Positions 1-10,733 of a stretch of 64,000 bases of DNA are shown one piece after another. Numbering within the stretch: position 1 is the stretch's first letter; each line of letters starts with the position of its first letter. Position numbers and translations under genes: made by a program. The stretch lies in NCBI GenBank assembly GCA_907165275.2, contig OU015658.1:136501-200500 (forward strand), written 5' to 3'. This stretch comes from Zygaena filipendulae (Eukaryota; Arthropoda; Insecta; Lepidoptera; Zygaenidae). The notes beneath the pieces are model-generated. The model ran no database searches, was not told the DNA's origin, and saw only the letters and a program-made list of their open reading frames with translations.

Positions 1-627
1 GTGCGGGGAACGATAATAATTGTAAAAGCACGTAATATTTCCTAAGTATAGCCTCCCAGCCTTAGCTGCGCCAGCCCGAAGCAAGCACTCGAGGAACTGG
101 GTCAGCGCTCGGTCCCTACTATTTGCTGGTTCCAGGCGTTTTGAAGTGAATTGTCTGATGCTGACGTTTATAAATACTTGCTGTTTACACTTCAGTGGGG
201 GCGACGCGACGCGACGCGACCCGACGTCGGCGCTCCAGATCGGAGGTTTTAAAATACCATTTTAGAGGAGACGGAGGTTGATATAACTGGAATTTGAACT
301 ATTAATGGTGAGATAATGAAAAGATATCGAGCAAGAAATAATCACAATTTTATTTATTTATTTAACAATTAATGCAAGGACACATAAGTACACAAGTACA
401 CGTAAGTAGTTAAGCACGCATAAAGAAGAAAGAGAGTATAAAGTAATCATGTACTAGGATCATGCTTATTCCAAGTGGAATTTCTTCCAGCAGACAAGCA
501 ACAGGTAAACAGATTACAATAGGTTAACATCATTGGCGCATTAAATGAAAAATATTATCAGAGAGTAACTTCAGCAGGCAACGGAAGTGACGTGCATCGA
601 CGCGTACTAGATATTTTTATAATATTA

Positions 628-1185
628 CTAGCTGACCCCCGCAGTTTCACCCGCGGTGATTTCGGAGATCCCGCGGAGGTTGCGGGAAAAAAGTACTCTA
701 TGTCCTTCTTTGTACCCCGACAGTAGTTTACGGTGATTAGCTGTTCCCCGCATTAGTGCCGGAGTTCCCGCGGGAATTCCGGGATTAAAACTATCCTATC
801 TTTTAAGTTGGATCATATTATAAATGGTTACAAAATTTTATCAAACGTGATATATATTAAGATGTTTCAGTTTTATTTTTGCCGTTGATGAAAAGGAACA
901 ATTTCAAGTCATGAATTCGTGACTTTACGTACAATAATAATTATAAATGCGAATGTCAGTTTATTTGTTTGTAAATTTTGCATACACGTTGTCGGGAGTA
1001 CAGAGAAGGACCTAGGGTACTTTTTATACCGAAATTCCCGCGGGAACTTCAAAATTAACCACGGGAAACAAAAGTAAAAGTAATTTATTTTTAATAAAGA
1101 TCATTTATCTATATTACCACCTTGAACTTGCACCGGTATAGTGTTACTAGCTGTTACCCGCAGATTCGCCCGTGTTCACTTCGCA
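628..1185. mobile_element. Cluster of truncated Helitron-like repeats
   Basis: Four fragments of the Helitron-like repeat lie here. At 628-728 and 738-800 are minus-oriented 3' ends: CTAGCTGACCCCCGC is followed by the complement of the 3' hairpin and the GGAATTCC motif. At about 932-1070 is a plus-oriented piece with the internal CATACACGTTGTCGGGAGTACAG block and the GAAATTCCCGCGGGAAC block. At 1147-1185 is another minus-oriented 3' end starting CTAGCTGTTACCCGC. All are truncated and non-coding. The 5' side of the window (1-600) shows no gene; it is AT-rich with a GC-rich patch at about 200-240. Confidence 0.7.
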
Positions 1186-1345
1186 GTTTTTGTCGTAAAC
1201 AAATAAATTCACATTTGCATCTACCTATAAGATATTATGTACTTAAGTTAAGATTAACAGTCGAATCTGTGATAATTCAAGGCCGGTCCCACGAGTGACA
1301 TTTCCGGTGCACGAATTAGCATCACAAGCGGTCGGTAGCGAGTCG

Positions 1346-1387
1346 CCGGGGGGCCGGGGGGGCCGGGGGGGCCTGGGGCGGGGGGCC
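1346..1387 (+). other. G-run tract (potential G-quadruplex)
   Basis: The plus strand carries at least five runs of four to seven G separated by CC or CCT within about 40 bases. Such a tract satisfies the usual G-quadruplex pattern. No gene lies beside it, and its role is unknown. Confidence 0.5.
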
Positions 1388-1579
1388 ACCGGTTATTATC
1401 ACCGGTGTTTACTGGGAACATACCCTGAGGAGTAGAGGAAGTTCACCACTGTATATATCTGCACCAATAATATTTCATGTGAAAGTTTACATGGATGGCT
1501 GGTTTTTTTTTACTCAGTCATGCCAACGAAATTGGATGGATTTTGGCACGATAGATTATAGTCTAGAATAGCACAAAGG

Positions 1580-1690
1580 CCATGACGTGCTTTTTGGTAC
1601 CCCTGACAACGTGTATGCAAAATTTCATGATGATCGGTTGAGCGGTTAAGGCGTGGAAGCGTAATAAACAAACAAAGTTCACATTGAAAT
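1580..1690 (-). mobile_element. Helitron-like 5' fragment
   Basis: Contains the complement of the family A internal block (CCCTGACAACGTGTATGCAAA, then CATGATGATCGGTTGAGCGG, then CGTAATAAACAAACAAA). The 3' hairpin end is missing. It directly precedes the gypsy element insertion point. Confidence 0.6.
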
Positions 1691-1727
1691 TTATGATACG
1701 AATACTTATTAGTTAAAATTTAAAATT

Positions 1728-2304
1728 AATTAAGTTTTGTAGGAAGTATACTGCCGCTGTCGCCAGTTGTGTTACCAAGTATGGATGTGGGGATCTTGGG
1801 CTTCTTCAATGAACTTCTATATTTATGATTAGTAGTGATTTTATTCAATTACTGAGCTTAACAATTATATTACTTATTACAGTGATACACTAGTTACAAT
1901 ATACTATAGTCGAAGCGTAGCGATGTGGAGCTTGCGCACACGACTCTACTTGTTACTTGAATCCTCTGTTCTGAATCCTTGCACTTGTTTATATACCCCG
2001 GTTGCGACAAGCGGGGGAATGCTTCATAGTGCCATTGTACTTCACGGACCTTTGTCGGTCTCTCAAACGTTTTCTATTGATGCTTGAGAATTGTCCACCT
2101 AATGGGTTTATGATCGTTTCGGCGCACCTTTGTCTTCACAAAACGGTTCGGACTCATCTGGGAGTTATTGCTTGTACATTAAGATAAGGAATGAGTTTAT
2201 TGTTGTGCCGATGCCAATTATCATGTGCAGGTCCTTTGTGCATTTAGGTAGACTCTGCAGGTATTTGTATTACACTGAAGGGTGGTAATTCTCGTTTCAT
2301 AACA
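1728..2304 (-). repeat. 3' LTR of the gypsy element
   Basis: 577-bp long terminal repeat. On the minus strand it starts TGTTATGAAACG and ends CTTAATT, matching 12595-13171 with no difference noticed by eye. Short ORFs inside it occur identically in both copies and are not genes. Confidence 0.93.
1840..1845 (-). terminator. Polyadenylation signal in the 3' LTR
   Basis: AATAAA on the minus strand (context TTGAATAAAATC), about 150 bases downstream of the LTR TATA box. This is the expected place for the end of an R region, so it is the likely cleavage signal for element transcripts. Confidence 0.5.
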
Positions 2305-2322
2305 CCTCCCCCCTTAAGAAAG
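2305..2322 (-). other. Polypurine tract of the gypsy element
   Basis: The minus strand reads AAGAAAGGGGGGAGG-like purines (with one TT) directly before the 3' LTR start TGTTATG. This is the position and composition of a plus-strand primer site and fixes element orientation. Confidence 0.8.
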
Positions 2323-2794
2323 AGCTTAGGGCGTAACTTGTTATGCCCGGGCTCTCGTTGCTTCTTCTCGTGGTTTCTTCATCCAATATATTGTTTATTG
2401 AGGTTGACCCAGCTATAGATCGGGTAGGTCTATCGTGAGTTTTTAATTAAGATCATAGGATTTTGGAATTTGGGATTAGACCATGGGAATTAAAGAAAGG
2501 AATTATGTTGTATGCGTTACCATCCATAATTTTACTTCTGCATATCCTTAAATATAACCTCGGTTTAGCTATAGTCCCTGACTCTTCTATTCCTAATTCT
2601 AACATATTAATTACATCCTTTATTGAAACAAAACTTGTTAGAATATCTAAGTTAACTTATTTTCTAGTATGTACATCATAAAGTTTTCTAATTATTTCCT
2701 AATATTATTCATTCTTATTTCTAATCTTAGTTGCCATTACATTCGCATTTAAATTGTTTTAACGTACTTTATACTGTATCCAAAGCCTTAAATC
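2323..2794 (-). other. 3' untranslated region between pol and 3' LTR
   Basis: About 470 bases of AT-rich sequence. No minus-strand ORF with a membrane segment or env-like features is present. The plus-strand ORF at 2463-2681 is antisense to the element and shows no family resemblance. Confidence 0.6.
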
Positions 2795-5700
2795 TCAGAT
2801 ATTACGCCTATTCGTTCGAAGTACAGGAATAGGTCGTAGTATGTTCGCTGCGCGTCTTTTTCCACGGTTATCTAAATATACTTTTGGAGCTTTAATATCA
2901 CGGATATATGTTTTGCGTCGCGTACAAAAGACATTAGCTTGTTTATTTGTTTTTGGGAGTTTTTCTTGCGTTTCTAATTGCGGTTCAGGTAATTCCGTGT
3001 CTTTATTGTATTCATCAGTACGTTTAATTTGAGCCTCGCGCTTAGTGTTGTGAATATAATCATACACAGTTTTTAAATATTCGCGATGCTTCGTTAATAG
3101 GCTATTAAGTAATTGCGAGTCATGTAAAAAGTTTAAAATCGGTTCTGCTTCTACGTGACCAAAAAGTATTTCATGCGGTGAGAGTTTGGTATCGGATTGA
3201 ATTGAATTGTTATATGCTAATAATGCTAATTTCATTTTATCGTCGTGAGGTAATTTACCTTTGTGTTGTTCATTCAACAGCCTACAATGCTCCCTTAAAG
3301 TTGAATGAAACCTTTCTACGATACCATGTGACGATGGATTGTATGGAGTTGTAAAATGAACTTTTATGTTATAAAGATTTATGAGTTCCTTTAACAAAGC
3401 AAACTCTTTACCTGCATCGGAAGTTATTTCTAACGGTACTCCGTATTGTGAAAAGAATTTTAAAAGCTTTGACATCACCGTCGAACTGTTTTTGTCATTT
3501 AAGCGTTTTATTACTGCAAAACGTGAAAAACCATCAATGATAGATAGGTATAACTTCCCTTCGATATCTACTACATCGCAAAAGATGTGACTTAAAGGTC
3601 TTACTGCAATGGGTGGTAATAACATAGGCGGTTTCATTGGATGCCTGTCGTATTTACCTGATTTACAAATAGTGCAATTATTAATGAAACTACGGATATC
3701 GAACATAATGTTTTTCCACCAATATTTCCTAGATATATGCATCATTGTCTCTGTAATGCCACGATGATTAGTTTTACCTTCATGATAGTTTTTTAATATC
3801 TCTATCTGCCTGTCCCGGTCAATTACCGTTTCCACTAACTCCGTACATCGTGTCAAACGTATGTTAGGATTAAATTCCTTCGTTAAGATGTTTACCATTT
3901 CTTTATATAGTTCTTCTGTATAAAAAAATCCGAAATAATGAATACCTGGTTTCATATGTTCTCTAATAAACTTTCTAAGTGCTGTAGTTGGTCTGTTCGA
4001 CGTATATAAACTAACGTAAATAATTTCATTACCCTCTTCTGTCTTAACTTCTATACTATCTAACCTATTATGTAGCTTAAAATATATTTGATGTTGTTTT
4101 TTATTAATCACCTCATGAATTATGGGTATTCCTGGGTGTATATTATCATCTTGGGAATGTTGTGTTTGCGTCTCCTCGCAATCATTCGCGGTATCTACCT
4201 GCCTTCCTACCTCACTACCATCTTGTGCGACTACAGATGCGTTTTCATTAAAATTTATCCTGACACGTGATAATGCATCTGCGTTTGAATTAATTGAACC
4301 CTTCTTATATTTAATTACAAAATCGTACTCCGCAAGTCTGAGTCTCCATCTGGTCAAACGGGAGTTTGGATCTTTAAGCGACATCAACCATTCTAAAGGT
4401 TTATGATCGGTGTAAATAGTAAATTTACGACCATATAAATAGGGTCTAAAGTGTTTACAAGCCCAAACAATGGCCAATAACTCTTTTTCGGTTGTTGAGT
4501 ATTTGACTTCTGTATCAGAGAGCGTGCGCGATGCATAAGCAATCGGTTTATCCGCATTATCCTCCTTTTGAGATAAAACTGCCCCTAATGCAAAATTGCT
4601 GGCATCTGTTGTTAAGATAAATGGTTGTTCAAAGTCGGGATACTTTAAAATTGGTTCATTAGTAATAATGTTTTTCAATTTATCTACTGCTTCCAGGAAC
4701 TCGTCGTCAATTATTATTTTAGCTCGTTTCTTTAAACATTTTGTTAATGGTTTCGTAATTTTAGCGTAACTATCTATAAATCGTCGATAGTATCCTGTTA
4801 GTCCTAGGAACGATCTGATTTCCTTTTCATTTTTCGGGATGGGAAAATTAATGATATCTTGAACTTTTCTTTGATTCGGGGTAAGCCCGCCTGGGGTTAA
4901 TTCATGACCCAAATATTCCACATGTTTTTTTAAAAATTCGGATTTGTCTGGTTGAATTTTAAGGTTGTGTTCTCGAAGGCGTTGGAACACTTTTCTTAAT
5001 TTTTCTAAATGTTCATCTAAAGATTTAGAATATACAAGAATGTCATCTAAAAATACTAAGCATGTATTATATAAGAGACCTCTCAAGACTAGGTCCATTA
5101 GGCGTTGAAAAGACGCCGGTGCGTTCTTTAATCCAAACGGCATTCTAAGAAATTCCCAATGACCGTGATTGGTTGTAAATGCAGTTTTCTCTACATCTGA
5201 GGGATCTAATTCCAATCGATGGTACCCGCTAGCTAGATCTAAGGTCGTAAAATATTGTGCTCTACCTAATTTATCTAAAATATCTTCTATATTAGGTAGC
5301 GGATACTTATCTTCGATTGTTTTTGCGTTCAATTGCCTATAATCAATGACCATACGCCACTTTACTTTTCCCGATGCATCCGGCTTTTTAGGCACGATAT
5401 GCACAGGACAACTCCAGGGTGAATTTGATTCCCTTATAATACCATTATTCAATAATTCCTTAACTTGATTATCTATCTCCTGTTGTTGATGAGGCGGTCT
5501 TCTATAATTTCTAACATAAATTGGCGTGTCGTCTCTTAAACGTAACTTATGTTTAACGCTATGTGTAAAAGTTAAGGGTTGTGTTCCCGTGTGAAAAATA
5601 TCTTTAAATTCATGTACTAATTTAGTGATTTTTGTTCGCTCTTCTTCATTCATATGATCTGTCCTGATTAGCAGTTTGTTTTGTTGTGTACAATTTAATT

Positions 5701-6658
5701 TTATCACTTCGTTTACTTGTTTTATCTCCGCGGGAATCGAAGAGAGAAATTTGTCAAAATTATTTCTTACGTATACTGTTTCAGGGTTTGTATTAGTCAG
5801 CCCTAATCTATATTTACCTTCACACACCTTCACTAATGAGCAATTAATTATGACGTCACTTCCACCAATTTGAGGCATGAAATAATCGCCATCGTTTTTT
5901 TGTGTAACACAAGCGATTAGATTATCCGAGAGTGCGTCGATTTTTAAGACACGTTCTGGGTAGTCTATGTGAATTGATAGAATGTTATTGGGAGTAATAA
6001 GCTGGCATTTTTCTAAATCAATTACTGCTTTTAGTTTTCTGATAAGATCTACACCTATCATACCCGCGTATTTAGGATCAAAGTCATACATCAAAAATTC
6101 ATGTTGTATGTCTTCCCCTAGTGCTGATAAATTAATAGTGATTGCTCCGCTATGATTTGATTGGCTGTGTGCCGTTTTGATATTAAATTGTTTATTAATT
6201 ATTTTGTTGCGGTAATTTGGGTGATTACGTATAAAATCTGGTTTTATAAGACTCCTAGTACTACCAGTATCTATTAAAAACTTCCCTCCTAGCTCTTTAA
6301 TAATAATGTAAGGTAAATGGTCTTTATTTAAATAATTTAATTTTATGGAAGGGGGCCTTTCGTGGCTTCCTCTTGAAAAAAAATCTATTTCGTTATTTGA
6401 GACGGTGTTATTAATCTCTACCGATCTATTTGGTCGATTAAATGGCTGTCTGTTGGATACCGTTCGCATACTAACGTCACTGTCTAAGCGGTCGTTCCGT
6501 TGGTGGAAATTATTTTGCGGTTGTTCTGGATAGGTACGCCTCCATTGTTCTGGGGTTGGACGCGGATTATTCGTCCAGTGATTTGGACCATTAAACTTAG
6601 GTCGTGTAAACCAATTATTAGGTGGGCGCATATTGTTAGACGAATTGCTTGGAGTCAT
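2795..6658 (-). CDS. Gag-Pol polyprotein, pol part (gypsy)
   Basis: Polyprotein for reverse transcription and integration of the element. The stated start is the first Met; the same frame stays open upstream to the insertion junction at 6826, so this is the 3' part of one gag-pol ORF. Order along the 1287 residues: a basic, Asn/Pro-rich region without a CCHC knuckle; aspartic protease with LIDTGSTRSL at about 128; reverse transcriptase with LDLASGYH at about 473 and the FLDDILVYS active site at about 536; RNase H with TTDAS at about 683 and the second acidic motif YTDHKPL at about 749; integrase with an HHCC zinc module (HEGKTNH to CTIC, about 959-998) and a D-D-E core at about 1028, 1081 and 1115. 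All catalytic residues are kept and there is no internal stop. Only the gag interruption disables it. Length and order fit Ty3/gypsy Pol. Confidence 0.93.
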   Translation of the reverse strand: MTPSNSSNNMRPPNNWFTRPKFNGPNHWTNNPRPTPEQWRRTYPEQPQNNFHQRNDRLDSDVSMRTVSNRQPFNRPNRSVEINNTVSNNEIDFFSRGSHERPPSIKLNYLNKDHLPYIIIKELGGKFLIDTGSTRSLIKPDFIRNHPNYRNKIINKQFNIKTAHSQSNHSGAITINLSALGEDIQHEFLMYDFDPKYAGMIGVDLIRKLKAVIDLEKCQLITPNNILSIHIDYPERVLKIDALSDNLIACVTQKNDGDYFMPQIGGSDVIINCSLVKVCEGKYRLGLTNTNPETVYVRNNFDKFLSSIPAEIKQVNEVIKLNCTQQNKLLIRTDHMNEEERTKITKLVHEFKDIFHTGTQPLTFTHSVKHKLRLRDDTPIYVRNYRRPPHQQQEIDNQVKELLNNGIIRESNSPWSCPVHIVPKKPDASGKVKWRMVIDYRQLNAKTIEDKYPLPNIEDILDKLGRAQYFTTLDLASGYHRLELDPSDVEKTAFTTNHGHWEFLRMPFGLKNAPASFQRLMDLVLRGLLYNTCLVFLDDILVYSKSLDEHLEKLRKVFQRLREHNLKIQPDKSEFLKKHVEYLGHELTPGGLTPNQRKVQDIINFPIPKNEKEIRSFLGLTGYYRRFIDSYAKITKPLTKCLKKRAKIIIDDEFLEAVDKLKNIITNEPILKYPDFEQPFILTTDASNFALGAVLSQKEDNADKPIAYASRTLSDTEVKYSTTEKELLAIVWACKHFRPYLYGRKFTIYTDHKPLEWLMSLKDPNSRLTRWRLRLAEYDFVIKYKKGSINSNADALSRVRINFNENASVVAQDGSEVGRQVDTANDCEETQTQHSQDDNIHPGIPIIHEVINKKQHQIYFKLHNRLDSIEVKTEEGNEIIYVSLYTSNRPTTALRKFIREHMKPGIHYFGFFYTEELYKEMVNILTKEFNPNIRLTRCTELVETVIDRDRQIEILKNYHEGKTNHRGITETMMHISRKYWWKNIMFDIRSFINNCTICKSGKYDRHPMKPPMLLPPIAVRPLSHIFCDVVDIEGKLYLSIIDGFSRFAVIKRLNDKNSSTVMSKLLKFFSQYGVPLEITSDAGKEFALLKELINLYNIKVHFTTPYNPSSHGIVERFHSTLREHCRLLNEQHKGKLPHDDKMKLALLAYNNSIQSDTKLSPHEILFGHVEAEPILNFLHDSQLLNSLLTKHREYLKTVYDYIHNTKREAQIKRTDEYNKDTELPEPQLETQEKLPKTNKQANVFCTRRKTYIRDIKAPKVYLDNRGKRRAANILRPIPVLRTNRRNI

Positions 6659-6820
6659 TGTATTTTTAAAGTGTTGTGGTGCTTTTGGTAACTCGTAGTT
6701 ATAATTTTTACGAATGTTTTTATCTAGTTTTCGAGCGTAGTACTCCGGATGTAATTCGATTTCATGCTTTATTTGGTTATAGGCTTGATCGAACCTTGTG
6801 TGCTCGGAACTCCTAATGAG

Positions 6821-6826
6821 GGGGGC
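6821..6826. repeat. Target duplication of the nested TIR element (left)
   Basis: GGGGGC on the plus strand, repeated at 11915-11920 on the other side of the insertion. Removing one copy with the insert restores the gag reading frame exactly (5094 bases, divisible by three). Confidence 0.75.
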
Positions 6827-7236
6827 TTAGCCAAGTTGACAAACGTTGATCGTTAATAGAATAGAAAACTGCGAAACGTATCGCTAAGTCAGGTTTCACG
6901 TCAAGTGGTAGCCAAGTTTACACGGTAGGAGTTCGTTCAAAACAATAGAATAGAACGTTGTCGATTGCACAATTTTTCATATTTAATGAATAAAATACAT
7001 ACCTATTGTACTTTATTTAAATGATAACTACTAAAGTTAAATTAATATTAACATTAGGTACCTAAACAATAACAAAATATTACAATTGAGACGAGAGATT
7101 GAGAAAAGAGAGAAACAAACATAAAATTGAGATCTATTCCTTGATAGAAAAAATATTAATAATAAATGTTTAGGTATCTGTTAAATGGATGCAAATGATT
7201 CAAAACTACATTTAATGAGTTGAAATTTATCTCTAA

Positions 7237-7520
7237 CTAGCTGACCCCCGCGGGTTCACCCGCGGTAATTTCGGAGTTCCCGCAGGAATTCTGGAATAAC
7301 AAGTACCCTATGTCACTCAAGATCACTGTAGCTTCCTATAAGTGCAAGAATTTTTCAAAATCGGTTCTGTAGATCCAGAGATTATCCCCTACAACCTCAC
7401 AAACTCACAATCTCCGGAGTTCCCGTGGGAATTCCAGAATAAAAAGTACCTTATCCCTAAGATCACTGTAGTTTCTTATAGTATAAGTGAAAATTTTTTT
7501 ACAGTCGGTTCAGTAGATCC
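7237..7520 (-). mobile_element. Helitron-like repeat, type B, with duplicated core
   Basis: Starts CTAGCTGACCCCCGCGGG (the 3' hairpin end in minus orientation). The type B core follows (CACTGTAGCTTCCTATAAGTG, TCGGTTCTGTAGATCCAGAG), then a second partial copy of the GGAGTTCCCG to GTAGATCC unit. The same core is found at 61195 and 62390-62886. Confidence 0.75.
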
Positions 7521-7559
7521 ATATCACAAACGTTTTTTATCTATTATAATTTTGTAACT

Positions 7560-7630
7560 ATCGACGTTTAGGCGTGAGCAATTTTCTGTGTAGACAAGTT
7601 CCTAGCCATGTCAACACAAATGCGTTGATC
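7560..7630 (+). repeat. Internal copy of the TIR element's subterminal repeat
   Basis: GACGTTTAGGCGTGAGCA through CTAGCCATGTCAACAC matches the complement of about 11810-11870 near the right end of the nested element. It lies about 730 bases inside the left end, so it is either a displaced subterminal repeat or the edge of a second related copy. Confidence 0.5.
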
Positions 7631-7692
7631 GCTCGTTCGTAACGTGAGGAGAAAAAAAAACAGTATGGATTGTCTGTGGTGTGCGTACATAA

Positions 7693-8357
7693 TAGCGATG
7701 GGCGATTGTTGAAAAAAAAAACAATCGACTGAATCGATGATTCAGCTACTGAGCATTCGATTGTCGATTTAGTAATTCCCCACCATTATTATTCGAATAA
7801 CAATCGACGAACTACTAACTACAGACTGCTAATTTGTAAGTACTAACTGCGATGCGTGCGTGTCGTGTTGCGTCGAATTTTTGAACTACTTATTTAGTCG
7901 TATAGTAATAACAATCGACGAACTACTAACTACTGAAGTACTGACTAGTGATTACTAAGTTGTAAGTACTAATTGTGGAGCGGTGTGGGCGGTGTTGCGT
8001 CGATTGTGCCACTGCGCCATCTTTTGTAACTAAATATTAGTATTTAGTAGTTTCTACTTTGTATTTAGTAGTATAGGTGCGCGTCAATTAGTAGATACCT
8101 AGTTAAAAGTTTATTGACTAACATCAATAATTGCTATCTACTTTTAAGTTTTAATTAGATAACAATTTTGGTTTATTTATAAGAATATTAGTTGAAATTT
8201 TAAAATAATTAACAACTAACTAGTAGTTAGTAACTACTGAATTAGTAGTTGAAGTAGATACTGAACAATCGACTAATATAGATTATTATCGACTTTTATC
8301 GACTAAACCGAACAATCGACTAATTCGATAAATTTTAGTAATAATCGCCCATCGCTA
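7693..8357. mobile_element. hAT-like MITE, 665 bp
   Basis: Terminal inverted repeats TAGCGATGGGCGATTGTT and the complement of AATAATCGCCCATCGCTA are flanked by a perfect 8-bp duplication GTACATAA (7685-7692 and 8358-8365). An 8-bp duplication with TAGNGATGGGCGA ends is typical of hAT elements. The interior has repeated blocks such as CAATCGACGAACTACTAACTA (near 7810 and 7912) and no coding capacity, so it is non-autonomous. Confidence 0.85.
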
Positions 8358-8904
8358 GTACATAAACGCCAAACTCAAAACGCAGGAGTAAATACTAAAC
8401 CATTTTTCAAACATTGTTTTCTTGTTTTTAATACAAAATATCTTCAATATTATGATTTTACACAGTGCAGAAATAAATTTGAGGTGGTCTATTTTCACTG
8501 AGATAGGTACCTATTCAATGATAACCTGTACACATAGGATGGAAACTGAAATGGAAACTAAAATCTCAGCTAGTTCGCAACAGTATGCTTTATTGGAATT
8601 CATTTAAAGGTACGTATTTTATTAGCTATTACGTAAGTCTTTTTTTTTTCGTTTTAATCTTTCTAATACCCAGGAATAATATACCTACATACATAATAAT
8701 ATACGATTACTTACGTGATACCCACGCACGCAACTAGACCTAGATACCTACCCACCCACCTACTTTTGTTTACTAGTCCTATATTTAGTTCTTTGCATAA
8801 AAAATTGACGTTTTATTTCTCTAAAATTTTTCTAAATTATGTTGCAGACATCATATAAACACAGCAAACATACAAATCCTGTATGATTTGAAATCATACA
8901 TAAA

Positions 8905-9097
8905 AAATGAAACGTCTTTGATTGGGATCACAAAACTACATGAGAATTGGATTTAAACTTGTTATGGCAAGAGCTAAGTTGATGAGTAGAAGTTGAAAAT
9001 TAAGAAATAGAAGGTGACGGCAAGAAATAAGCATCAGAGGAAAATGAAATGTCGTCGATTGGGATCACAAAAAAACTGCATGAAAATGGGATGCAAA
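8905..9097 (+). repeat. Direct repeat, about 136-bp period
   Basis: A block of about 55 bases including GATTGGGATCACAAAA and CTNCATGANAAT occurs at 8905-8960 and again at 9041-9097. It lies in the nested TIR element; no gene is present. Confidence 0.6.
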
Positions 9098-9506
9098 TTT
9101 TAAGTCATGGCTGCTGTTCTACAATTTATCAGAAATTTAACACTGATTGAGGTCATCATCAATACCTGCAACATATAAATGCCTTTCTGATATAGTCGGT
9201 CCGTGACATATGAAATTGTCAATAACAGTAGTAAACAAGTATCATTATTGAAGTCTCTGTTCCTGTATTAATTCTCCAATTTCTTTGGAATATAATATAT
9301 TAATTCCTTTAAGTGGGTGTTTTTATTTTTATTTACTAATTATTAAATACCTAGTCGATTTAGAATTTAACTGAATGATTTCAATGTACCTAAATATATC
9401 AATGACATGATAATATTTACCTATATGCCTAATACTACTTTGCCTGGGGTTTTGCTTCAGTTAGTGTAGATTTTTAAGACCATCATGAGCAATTCTCTAT
9501 TCTGTG

Positions 9507-9704
9507 CTAGCTGTTACCTGTGGTTTCAGCCATGTTCATTTTGGAGACCCTGCAGGGATTCCGGGATAAAAAGTACCCTATGTATTATTCTAATATAAAA
9601 GCTATAATATTTTAGTTTCATTAAAATCCATTCCGTAGTTTTTGTATGAAAGAGTAACAAACATCCATACATACAAACTTTAGCATTTATAATATTGGTA
9701 AGGA
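9507..9704 (-). mobile_element. Helitron-like repeat, type C
   Basis: CTAGCTGTTACC at the left (3' end, minus orientation), then GGGATTCCGGGATAAAAAGTA, TTCCGTAGTTTTTGTATGAA and the 5' end complement ...ATAATATTGGTAAGGA. It reads TC...CTAG on the minus strand. Confidence 0.75.
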
Positions 9705-10733
9705 TGAAAGATTGTTATTTAATCCACCATATTATGTATGAAAATTTTCATGATGATCAGTTGAGTAGTTAAGGCTCGAAAAGGTAACAGATAGGAATAC
9801 ACATTTATAATATTAGTATATTAGTAGGGATCACTTAAGAGTAACTGAGTATTAAATAGGATAGGTAGATAGGTACACTAAGAGTTTAAAACATGTATAC
9901 AAACAGTATTCATGTCATGTTGCATTTAGGGTACTAATAGAAAACAATAAAATAAATTAGGTGATATTTATTTATTTATAAGATAATTATTTCAATATAC
10001 AAGTTCATGTCCAATTACAGTTCATTTAACGCACACATGGCTATTATGCTGATGTTGGGACTGTGAACAACACAATATTTTAATTAATTCAATTAATTTC
10101 TATTAATTATAGATAAAATCCTATATATATATATAAATAATATTGTAGTTTCATTAAGATTCATTCAGTAGTTTTTGTGTGAAAGAGTAACAAACATCCA
10201 TACATATAAACTTTAGCGTTCATAATATTAGTAAGGATGAAAGTCCTTTTCTCCACCATATTATGTATGAGAAATTTCATGATGATCAGTTAAGTAGGTA
10301 CCTAGTTAAGGCTCGAAAAGGTAACTGATAGGAATACTTGCACATTTATAATATTAGTATACCTATTAGTAGGGATCACTTAAGATTAGATACACCAACT
10401 GAGTAGTAAATACACTAAATAGGATAGGTAGGTACATAAAGAGTTTAAACATGTATACAAAAAGTATTGATGTCATGTTGCTACTAATAGAAAACAATGA
10501 AATAAATTAGGTGATAATTATTACAATATACAAGTGTATGTCCAATTACAGTTCTTTTAACAATTCCAAAAGTAAAAGAAGTTGTGAGTTGTGACATGGT
10601 GATGAAAATTTAAATTTTGATTACAAAAAGTTGATAATATGCAAAACATGAAACATTACAATTAAAGACCATAGTAACCCTACAATTCAATGTGCTTGCC
10701 TACACATATGGTTATTATACTGATATTGGGACA
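9602..10733 (+). repeat. Imperfect tandem duplication, unit about 0.5 kb
   Basis: Unit 1 (about 9602-10065) and unit 2 (about 10130-10733) share in order: TAGTTTCATTAA, GAAAGAGTAACAAACATCCA, CCACCATATTATGTATGA, CATGATGATCAGTT, GGCTCGAAAAGGTAAC, AGTAGGGATCACTTAAGA, GTCATGTTGC, AATACAAGT-like blocks and ATTATNCTGATNTTGGGAC. Unit 2 holds about 140 extra bases near 10560-10700. The start lies inside the type C Helitron at 9507. Confidence 0.7.

Noticed and set aside
2002..2187. 61-codon ORF repeated at 12869-13054
   Set aside because: It is inside the two identical LTRs and antisense to the element; identity comes from the LTRs.
2323..2794. Remnant env gene of the gypsy element
   Set aside because: Only about 470 bases, AT-rich, with no minus-strand ORF or membrane segment.
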